Assembly: GCF_002091955.1 (NCBI RefSeq)
Contig: NZ_MKKY01000039.1
Span: 1 to 64,000, forward strand
Length of the DNA: 64,000 bases
DNA from: Rhodococcus sp. 1168
GTDB lineage: Bacteria > Actinomycetota > Actinomycetes > Mycobacteriales > Mycobacteriaceae
Direction of reading: 5' to 3'
Under the pieces are notes generated by a model. That model was not told the origin of the DNA. It saw only the letters and a list, made by a program, of their open reading frames with translations, and ran no database searches. The number at the start of each line of letters is the position of its first letter. Position 1 is the stretch's first letter. Shown here in pieces: positions 11,501 to 19,300 of this stretch. A program made the position numbers and the translations under genes.

Positions 11501-14500
11501 TCCAGAACGAAGTGCTGCACGCCACCCGATATTTCAGGTCATGTTGACCTACCAGAACATGGAGCCGTCTCGGTTCGCCCTGCCGGACCTGACCGTGACG
11601 GGCGTGGACCTCGACGTCGCGATAGCCAAGTTCGATCTGCAATTGGCTATCACCGAGATGGCGTCGGACACTGGTGGCGAAGGCCCGCTGGCTGTCGAAT
11701 TGACCTATGCGCGCGAGGTTTTCGACGACGCAACTGCTGTCAGTTTTGCTCGCCGGCTGACCGCGATAGTCAGCGCAGTAGTCGCGGATGCCGATGTGGT
11801 GATCGGCGATATCGAGATCGTGGACGAGGCCGAGCGTGCGGCGCTGAGCGCTGAGGGCACCGAACTCGTCGATGTCGGTGATGCAACGCTCGTGGCGCGG
11901 TTCGATGCTGCCGTACGCGCGAACCCGGGGGCGCCCGCCGTCACCAGTGGCGATGTCACCCTTACCTATGCGGAGCTGGACGGCAAAGCAAATCGGATTG
12001 CACGGGCGTTGTCGGCGACCGGTGTGCGACCGGAAAGCCTGGTAGCTGTGGCGCTGCCGCGGTCGGCAGATCTGATCGCGGCGATTCTCGGGGTTCTGAA
12101 AGCCGGTGCGGGGTACCTCCCGATCGACACGAGCAACCCGCTCGATCGCATCTCGTACATTCTCGGGGATGCAGTCCCCGGTGCCGTGATCACGTCACAG
12201 GCGGAACTCGACTCGATCGGCGCGTTCGACTGTCCCATGGTCGACGTCGATTCCGCGTTGGTCACCGAGCTCGACGGATCCGCACTCTCCGGTTCCGAGC
12301 TGCCGAGAAGTGCTTCCGCCGACAACGTCGCGTATGTCATCTACACATCCGGTTCGACTGGACTCCCGAAGGGTGTTGCAGTCACCCACCGAAACGTCAC
12401 AACGCTGTTCGCGGCCGCGGCGCAGCGGTTCGAGTTCAGCAGCGAAGACGTATGGACCATGTTCCATTCCTACGCATTCGACTTCTCCGTCTGGGAGATC
12501 TGGGGACCGTTGCTGTCCGGTGGACGGCTGGTGACAGTGGACTACTACACCTCTCGCTCGCCCGAGAAGTTCCTCGAACTGCTCGCACGTGAAAGCGTCA
12601 CCGTACTCAATCAGACACCGTCGGCATTCGCTCAGCTGGCTGAGGCGGAACGTTCGGCGGGGGACCGTGCACCGTCGCTTTCCCTGCGCTACATAGTGTT
12701 CGGCGGCGAGGCGCTCGATTTGAGCTCGTTGGAGCGTTGGTATGCCCGTCATCCGAACGGTCCACAATTGGTCAACATGTACGGCATCACCGAGACCACC
12801 GTGCACGTGTCCTTCCTGGCTCTCTCTCGGGAGGCAGCGCACAGGGCGCGAGCAAGCGTGATCGGCGACGCGTTGCCAGGGTTGACGGTTCGTGTTCTCG
12901 ATTCGCGGCTGGGCCTCGCACCCGTCGGCGTGGCAGGAGAGCTGTACGTGAGCGGCGGACAACTTGCCCGCGGTTACCTCGGCAAGTCGGCACTCACCTC
13001 GACTCGGTTCGTGGCCGACCCGCTCGGACCGAGTGGAACGGTGATGTACCGGACCGGCGACCGAGGCCGCTGGAATACTGGTGGACAGCTCGAATATGCC
13101 GGGCGCAGTGATTCTCAGGTTCAGCTGCGTGGGTTCCGCATCGAACTCGGTGAAGTCGAATCGGCTTTGCTCCGAGATCCCGACGTCGCCCAGGCGGTGG
13201 CGATGGTTCGACGAGACCTGCGTCAGGGCGCCGACACCGAAGGCCGTGCGGGTGAGTCTCTCGTCGCGTACGTCGTGCCCTCGGCTGGAGCGTCCATCGA
13301 CATCAACCGATTGCGTTCTGTTGCAGCACAATTCTTGACCACTTACATGGTGCCGGATCTGATCGAAATCCTGGACGAATTGCCGTTGACGGTCAATGGC
13401 AAGCTGGACCATCGGGCACTGCCGGTCCCGGTGTACGCATCGGGGTCACCCTTTCGTGCGCCGGGCACACCTGCCGAAAAGGCAGTCGCCGAAGTATTCG
13501 CAACGGTTCTTTCCCAGGAGGTGGTCGGGGCGGACGACTCCTTCTTCGAGCTCGGCGGCAATTCGCTCGATGCAACCCGCGTCATAGCCAGGCTGAATGC
13601 GGCACTCGACAGTGATGTGTCCGTTCGAGAGCTGTTCGAAGCTCCGACTGTGGCAGCTCTGGCGTCGTGCGCCAGTCGTCATCTCGGTGTAGGTGGCCGA
13701 AGGACGCTGGTTGCTGCCGAACGTCCCGAGCGAATTCCGCTTTCGCTTGCCCAGCAACGGATGTGGTTCCTCAACCGCCTCGATCCAGGCTCGTCGGTGT
13801 ACAACATTCCACTGGCGATCCGACTGGCCGGTGAACTCGATCTCGAGGCACTCGACAGTGCCATCCGCGATGTGATCGACAGGCATGAGAGCCTGCGAAC
13901 GAGTTATCCGACCGACGCGGACGGCCCATTTCAGCAGATAGGCGAAGTCGCCGATGTCGGACTCGACCTTGCACCGATTGCATGTGCGAGCGAAACCGAA
14001 CTGATCGATCGGGTTCGCGGCACCATCTCACGTGGCTTCGATGTGTCCACCGACATACCGGTCAGGGCCGAACTGTTCGCGCTCACCGAAACCGATCATG
14101 TGCTTGCAGTATCGGTTCATCACATTTCGGCAGACGGGGTGTCCATGGCACCTCTCGCACGAGATGTGATGACGGCGTACGTCGCACGGATCTCCGGTTC
14201 GGCCCCTGCCTGGGCTCCGCTGACCGTGCAGTACGCGGACTATGCGCTGTGGCAGCACGACGTACTGGGTGACGCAGAGCAGGCCGACTCGATCGCAGCC
14301 GGTCAACTCCGTTTTTGGACGGAACAACTGGTGGGTGTTCCGGACGAGCTGGATCTGTCTACAGACCGGCCGCGTCCGCCCCAGCAGTCGATGCGCGGAC
14401 GATCCTGGGCCACGTCGCTGACTCCGGAGCTGACCGATTCGCTGAACCGGATCGCGCGGGCCAACAATGCATCGTTGTTCATGGTGGTGCATAGCGCGCT

Positions 14501-15929
14501 TGCAGTCCTGTTGGCTCGGATGAGCGGCGGACGCGACATCGTGATCGGCACTGCAGTGGCCGGTCGTGGTGACGCCGCGCTCGATGGGCTGGTCGGAATG
14601 TTCGTCAACACGCTCGCCCTGCGGGTGGACGTCGATCCCGCGGATCGATTCGATGACCTTCTCGACCGAGTTCGGAGCGTCGACCTCGGGGCTTTCGCCA
14701 ACGCGGACGTCCCCTTCGAGAGGGTAGTCGACGCAGTGTCCCCGACCCGCTCGGTCGCCCGACATCCGATCTTCCAGGTGGTTCTGTCGCTACAGAATCA
14801 GGAGCAGGCCACACTCGAACTTCCAGGTTTGTCCATCTCGGTTCTCGACGGCGCCGAACTGGCGGCCAAGTTCGATCTTCAGGTCACGGTCGAACGCGTG
14901 GGCGATCGGTTACAGGTCGTGTTCACTTATGCGACAGATCTGTTCGACGAAGACTCGATTTCGCGCTTCGGGGAGCGTTTCACCCTGGTGCTCGACGCGA
15001 TTGCCGGCAGCACCGAGGTGATCGTCGGTGACATCGACATCCAATCCGATACGGAGGTCGAGCAAGGGCATGTTCTGACAGCTGCACCGTCGGTCGATGT
15101 CGCAGCAACCGTCGGTGTGGAAGGGGCAGCCCTCGCCCAAGTGTTGCGCGCTGTGGTCGACGAAGACCCCGACGCGCCTGCCATCTCGATCGGCGATGTC
15201 GACATCACTTTCGGCGAGGTGGACGAACGGTCTTCGCAGCTGGCACGTGAGCTGATCTCGCGGGGTGTGGGACCTGGGGACGCGGTCGTCGTCGCCATCG
15301 AGCGGTCGGTCGAGCAGATTGTCACGCTCTGGGCTGTTGCCAAAAGCGGTGGTGCAGTAGCGGGCCCCATGTCGAGTACCGCGGTCTTGAGTATCGCGTC
15401 AACGGTAGAGGCGGTCGAGAGTTCGGTCGGCGAGTGGATCGTGCTGAGTGATGACTCGGTGATCAGGACCCTTGCCGAGCGATCCTCGCGCCCAGTGGCG
15501 TATTCGGAACGAGTGCGACTTCTTCGCCCAGATGATCCGTTCGCCTTCTTCGATGGGGTCGACCCACCTCTCTGCCACGGCGAAGTCGTCACGATCGCAG
15601 AGTCGCTACGAGGACTCCTCGGGGTGAGTTTCGAATCGCGTACGTACGGGACCGCGAGGTTCGGCACCAGATGGTCTCTGCTGGAGTTTGCGCTTGCAGC
15701 GTCAGCAGGCTCGGCGATGGTCGTGTCGGCGCCTGGTGAGCCCGAGGATCCCGCGGCCGTGATCGGCGAGCAATGGGTGACCCATGCGTTCGTCTCTCGT
15801 GCCCAGAGTGCGGCCCTGGAAGAAGGTATCGAGGCGGAAGACCTCGTGTCCGTCATTCTCACCGAGAATCCGGTCGATACGGAGCTTCCGGCGTCGGAGT
15901 CCAGTTCAGGCTGGACGATCTTCGGCTGA
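8559..15929 (+). CDS. Non-ribosomal peptide synthetase NRPS2: A-T-C-A-T-C-A*
   Basis: This two-module synthetase of 2456 residues starts at the ATG at 8559. That start gives a Ser/Arg-rich tail of ~35 residues and then LLPQLL, matching NRPS3 and NRPS4. Domains: A1 (A3 [11 protein letters not shown] ~190, A5 YGPTE ~331, A8 ~443, A10 VGKLDR ~535), T1 GGNSL Ser590, C1 from ~649 with HHISGDG at 774, A2 (A3 ~1260, A5 YGITE ~1407, A10 NGKLDH ~1613), T2 Ser1669, C2 from ~1729 with HHISADG at 1854. The final ~267 residues (from ~2190) are a degenerate A-like domain in which the A3 loop is absent and no A5-A10 follows. Specificity codes by eye: A1 DVLLVAGILK (unassigned), A2 DFWNVGMVHK, one residue from the classic threonine code DFWNIGMVHK. 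The last C domain has no A-T of its own, so it probably uses the A-T that opens NRPS3. Confidence 0.95.
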   Translation: MSASESRSRVDGATRGSGRRSRGERPSRRHGVRTELLPQLLTSAVETAGDSIALMSSGISLSYRELDERSSKLARALIERGVGPGDRVALALPRSVESVLAVWAVAKSGAAFVPVDPNYPPDRTQHMVTDSGAVLGLTLESFAAGLPSGVDWLALDEPSLAAAVECYPAHPISYADRVRPLLESHAAYIIYTSGSTGLPKGVVVTHSGLGPLVAAERPHYGLSSDSRMLHVCSPSFDVSVLELLLAFTSGATLVVAPPSIGGGEELADLLREKQVTHVLITPGALGSVDPNGLPDLEAVVVAGDTFTGELVTRWVGAERGAGLPQRLFFNGYGPTEATILATSTVPLVVGEAPVIGTPIPGVGAFVLDNRLRPVPAGVSGELYLAGAQLAEGYNKRSALTSERFVANPFPEATATGQNASGTGTRLYRTGDVVRRDSEGIIHYLGRSDFQVKIRGFRIELGEVDSTLATHPHVQFAATVGRELPSGETALVSYVQPTAGVDFDTDELVEHLGRTLPAHMIPAQIIELDSVPLTPVGKLDRAALPEPVFAGKEFVAPVTELEITVAEIFAEVLGVERVGRTDSFLDLGGNSLVATRLVARLGAALDVKVPVPLLFGNPAVGDLAREIELRSLGDAHAALAPRDRPDRIPLSLAQQRMWFLNRFDTASAVNNIPVAIRLSGRLDTSALFHSIRDLIERHESLRTSYPDHDGVGFQSIGSVDDVLAELTPVIVDPDDVTAVVMDTVSSGFDVTTQVPLRVRLLQVSAEEHILVFVVHHISGDGVSMGPLTRDVMTAYHARTQNTVPDLAPLPVQYADYTLWQRDILGSELESDSVISDQIEYWTKALADLPTELSLPFDRPRPAVASNLGATHTFTIDADTHRQMRSLATASGASVFMVVHAALAVLLSRLSDSTDIVVGTPVAGRGDEALDNLIGMFVNTLVLRTDTSPNLRFRELLDAARGVDLEAFAHADLPFERLVEILDPERSAARHPIFQVMLTYQNMEPSRFALPDLTVTGVDLDVAIAKFDLQLAITEMASDTGGEGPLAVELTYAREVFDDATAVSFARRLTAIVSAVVADADVVIGDIEIVDEAERAALSAEGTELVDVGDATLVARFDAAVRANPGAPAVTSGDVTLTYAELDGKANRIARALSATGVRPESLVAVALPRSADLIAAILGVLKAGAGYLPIDTSNPLDRISYILGDAVPGAVITSQAELDSIGAFDCPMVDVDSALVTELDGSALSGSELPRSASADNVAYVIYTSGSTGLPKGVAVTHRNVTTLFAAAAQRFEFSSEDVWTMFHSYAFDFSVWEIWGPLLSGGRLVTVDYYTSRSPEKFLELLARESVTVLNQTPSAFAQLAEAERSAGDRAPSLSLRYIVFGGEALDLSSLERWYARHPNGPQLVNMYGITETTVHVSFLALSREAAHRARASVIGDALPGLTVRVLDSRLGLAPVGVAGELYVSGGQLARGYLGKSALTSTRFVADPLGPSGTVMYRTGDRGRWNTGGQLEYAGRSDSQVQLRGFRIELGEVESALLRDPDVAQAVAMVRRDLRQGADTEGRAGESLVAYVVPSAGASIDINRLRSVAAQFLTTYMVPDLIEILDELPLTVNGKLDHRALPVPVYASGSPFRAPGTPAEKAVAEVFATVLSQEVVGADDSFFELGGNSLDATRVIARLNAALDSDVSVRELFEAPTVAALASCASRHLGVGGRRTLVAAERPERIPLSLAQQRMWFLNRLDPGSSVYNIPLAIRLAGELDLEALDSAIRDVIDRHESLRTSYPTDADGPFQQIGEVADVGLDLAPIACASETELIDRVRGTISRGFDVSTDIPVRAELFALTETDHVLAVSVHHISADGVSMAPLARDVMTAYVARISGSAPAWAPLTVQYADYALWQHDVLGDAEQADSIAAGQLRFWTEQLVGVPDELDLSTDRPRPPQQSMRGRSWATSLTPELTDSLNRIARANNASLFMVVHSALAVLLARMSGGRDIVIGTAVAGRGDAALDGLVGMFVNTLALRVDVDPADRFDDLLDRVRSVDLGAFANADVPFERVVDAVSPTRSVARHPIFQVVLSLQNQEQATLELPGLSISVLDGAELAAKFDLQVTVERVGDRLQVVFTYATDLFDEDSISRFGERFTLVLDAIAGSTEVIVGDIDIQSDTEVEQGHVLTAAPSVDVAATVGVEGAALAQVLRAVVDEDPDAPAISIGDVDITFGEVDERSSQLARELISRGVGPGDAVVVAIERSVEQIVTLWAVAKSGGAVAGPMSSTAVLSIASTVEAVESSVGEWIVLSDDSVIRTLAERSSRPVAYSERVRLLRPDDPFAFFDGVDPPLCHGEVVTIAESLRGLLGVSFESRTYGTARFGTRWSLLEFALAASAGSAMVVSAPGEPEDPAAVIGEQWVTHAFVSRAQSAALEEGIEAEDLVSVILTENPVDTELPASESSSGWTIFG

Positions 15930-16264
15930 CCGGCCGGCCGCCCTGCACGAGCGCATCGCGGCAGCGTGTGAACACTCGCGGAAACCTGCACTGTGATTGT
16001 TTCTTGCACGTTTGTCGTGCGTACACTTCTATCTCGGTTGCATTTCGGCCAATAAACCAGTGCAATTCGGTAATAGAAGGCGTCAACATAGTCAGTGGTG
16101 CCGATAGCCGAAAATAGTGCGGCCCGCCGCTCGCGCTCAGAACGCATTGCGGGGCCTGTCGGGGTCAGGTGGCCCTGTTCACGCAGGGCGCGAGTGACGG
16201 CAGATCGGTGGGCGCTTGGTAGCCTTCAGAGTAGATTCAGGACTTGTAAAACAGACTTTTCATT
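15930..16264. other. AT-richer intergenic DNA upstream of NRPS3
   Basis: No gene is visible in this stretch. It is clearly richer in A+T than the flanking coding DNA. It contains a short inverted repeat, GCACG (16006-16010) and CGTGC (16016-16020). The right half and following bases (TTTGTCGTGCGTACAC, from 16011) resemble the right half of the dyad upstream of NRPS4 (TTTGTCGTTGTATACC, from 22433). Confidence 0.4.
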
Positions 16265-16293
16265 TTGATTGGGTCACAAATTTCCGCTATAAC
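16265..16293 (+). promoter_or_regulatory. Candidate promoter for NRPS3
   Basis: TTGATT (16265-16270) and TATAAC (16288-16293) are separated by 17 bases in AT-rich DNA, about 70 bases before the NRPS3 ATG. This fits a housekeeping-type -35/-10 pair and suggests NRPS3 can be transcribed separately from NRPS1-2. It was read by eye only. Confidence 0.5.
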
Positions 16294-16364
16294 AGCGCAA
16301 TCACGACACAATCTCGACGCTGAGTCAGTCCGTATCCCGACCGATTGCGAGGTACTGCCCACCG

Positions 16365-19300
16365 ATGAATGCGAAAAACCCGAACTCGGGCGACATCGAA
16401 TCCGACGTCGCCCCTGATCTGTCGCCCGCAGGACCGGTGAGATCCGGTCGATCCAGCGGGCGTAACAAGGACAGGCGCAAGCCTCGCACTCGTAGGGCGC
16501 GCGTTGCTCTTCTGCCGGATTTGTTGGCGGCGGCGGTGGAGCGGAGCCCAGAATCGTCGGCGGTGGTGTGTGGGTCTGCTGAGATCTCCTATCGGGTGTT
16601 GGATTCGCGGTCCTCGCGGTTGGCTCGGGTGTTGGTGGCTTCGGGCGTGGAGGTAGACGGGTTCGTCGGTGTGGCGTTGCCGCGGTCGGTGGATTCGGTG
16701 GTGTCGGTGTGGGGTGTGGCCAAGTCCGGTAGTGCTGTGGTGCCGTTCGATCCGGGGTATCCGGCGGAGCGGTTGGAGCGGATGGTGGTGGATTCGGGTG
16801 TGCGGATCGGTGTGACGGTGCGTGAGTTCGTGGGGTTGTTGCCGTCGAGTGTGGAGTGGATCGTGCTGGATGACCCGGCAGTGGAGGTGTCATTGGCATC
16901 GGTGTCGGGTGATCCGCTCACGGCGGTGGATCGGATCGGTCGGTTGCGGGCGGAGTCGGCTGCCTATGTCGTGTATACCTCGGGGTCTACTGGAGTTCCG
17001 AAGGGTGTGGTGGTGACGCAGGCGGGGTTGGCCAATTTCGCGGTGGAGCAGCGTGATCGGTATGGGTTGACCGGGGAGTCGCGGACGCTGCATTTCGCGT
17101 CTCCGAGTTTCGATGCGTCGATGTTGGAGTTGTTGTTGGCGGTGGGTGCGTCGTCGACGATGGTGGTGGCGGAGGCGTCGGTGTTCGGTGGGGTGGAGTT
17201 GTGGGAGTTGTTGGTTTCGGAGCGGGTGTCGCATGCGTTTGTAACTCCGGCTGCGTTGGCGTCGGTGGACCCGGAGGGGTTGGTCGATCTTCGAGTTGTG
17301 GTGGTGGGTGGCGAGGCTTGGTCACCTGATTTGTTGGGTCGGTGGGCGGTGGAGCGTGGTGGCGGTGTTGGTGTTCGTGAGTTTTTCAATGGTTATGGTC
17401 CGACGGAGACGACGATCATGTCCAATATTTCGGATGCGTTGGTGGCGGGGGACGTGGTGTCGATCGGTGCGCCGATCCGCGGGATGTCCGCCGCCGTACT
17501 CGATGATCGGTTGCGTCCCGTGCTCGGCGGCGCGAAAGGCGAACTGTACCTGTGGGGCCCCGGTGTGGCGCGTGGCTACCACAGTCGCATGGGGCTCACA
17601 GCAGGACGATTCGTAGCCAATCCTCTGGTCGATGACGGCACACGGATGTATCGCACGGGCGATGTCATTCGCCGCCTGCCCGATTCGCACGATATCGAGT
17701 ACGTGGGGCGCAGTGATTTTCAGGTGAAGGTGCGTGGTTTCCGGATCGAGCTGGGCGAGATCGATGCTGTCTTGACCTCGCATCCGGGGGTCGAGTTCGC
17801 GGTGACGGTCGCGCGTTCGGGGGAGCAGGGAGTGGCGGGTGCGACGGTGCTGGTGTCGTATGTGTTGCCTGCGGTGGGTACGGATCTGGATGTTACGGAG
17901 ATTCGGGGGTGGGTGAAGGAGCGGTTGCCGCGACACATGGTGCCTTCGCAGGTGGTCGCTCTCGACGAGTTGCCGTTGACTCCGGTGGGGAAGTTGGACC
18001 GTGCTGCTTTGCCGGAGCCTGCCGCTGTGGTGCGCCAGTTCCGCGCGCCGGTGTCGGAGTCGGAGTCCGTGGTGGCGAGTGTGTTCGAGGATGTGCTCGA
18101 TGTCGATCGGGTGGGGCTCGACGACGACTTCTTCGAGTTGGGCGGCAACTCACTCATTGCAACGCAGGTTGCGTCGCGATTGAGTTCGGCGCTCGGGCGC
18201 GCGGTGTCGGTCCGAACTCTGTTCGAGAGCTCGTCCGTGGGATCACTCGCCGCATCGGTGCACGATGCTTCGGAGATCGTCCAGCGGCAACCGCTGACGA
18301 TGTCCGAACGTCCTTCTCGTATCCCGCTGTCCCTTGCGCAGCAACGGTATTGGTTCCTCAATCAGTTCGACACCTCGTCGGTGGTTGACAACATCCCGAT
18401 CGCGGTACGGCTGTCGGGAGCTCTCGACGTCGCGGCACTTCAGACCGCCGTCGCAGACGTCGTCGACCGGCACGAGGTACTTCGAACCCTGTACCCGAAC
18501 GAGCCGCTCGGTCCTTCGCAATCGGTTCTGCCTGCGGGGAGCGCCGTTCCCGACCTGACGCCAGTGTCAGTGCGACCCGAGGACGTTCCTTCCCGTGTGC
18601 GCGAGGCAGTGACGAGACAGTTCGACGTCACCGAGGCGCCACCGGTATTCGTCAGGCTGTATGCCGTCGATCAGGCGAGCAGCGATCGCAACGGTGAGTA
18701 CGTGTTGGTGATCGTCGTACATCACATCAGTGCGGACGGATCCTCTCTCCCCGTGCTCGTGCGGGACGTCATGCTGGCATATTCGGCTCGTGCAGCCGGA
18801 CATGCTCCGCAGTGGTCGCCGTTGCCAGTGCGCTACGCCGACTTCGCTCTGTGGCAGCGTGAAGTGCTCGGCGACGAGTCCGATCCCGACTCGATGCTCA
18901 GTACACAGATCGCATACTGGCAGAAGCACCTACGCGGAGTCGCTCCCGTGATGGACCTGCCTACCGATCGGCGCCGACCCGAACAGCAGTCGTTTGCAGG
19001 CGCGGTAGTGCGTACGACCCTCACCGACGAGGTACACCGAACTCTCGTCAGTGTCGCGCACGCGCACGAGGCCTCACTGTTCATGGTCGTCCACACGGCT
19101 TTGGCAGCATTCCTGAGTCGGATGAGCAATTCCGGCGACGTCGTCGTGGGTACTCCCATCGCAGGTCGTGTCGATCAAGCGCTGGACGGACTCATCGGCA
19201 TGTTCGTCAACACCCTCGTGCTCAGGACTCAGGTCGACTCGAGTGCCAGCTTCGCGGAGGCGCTCGCCGACGTACGGGACGTGGATCTCGCGGCATTCGC

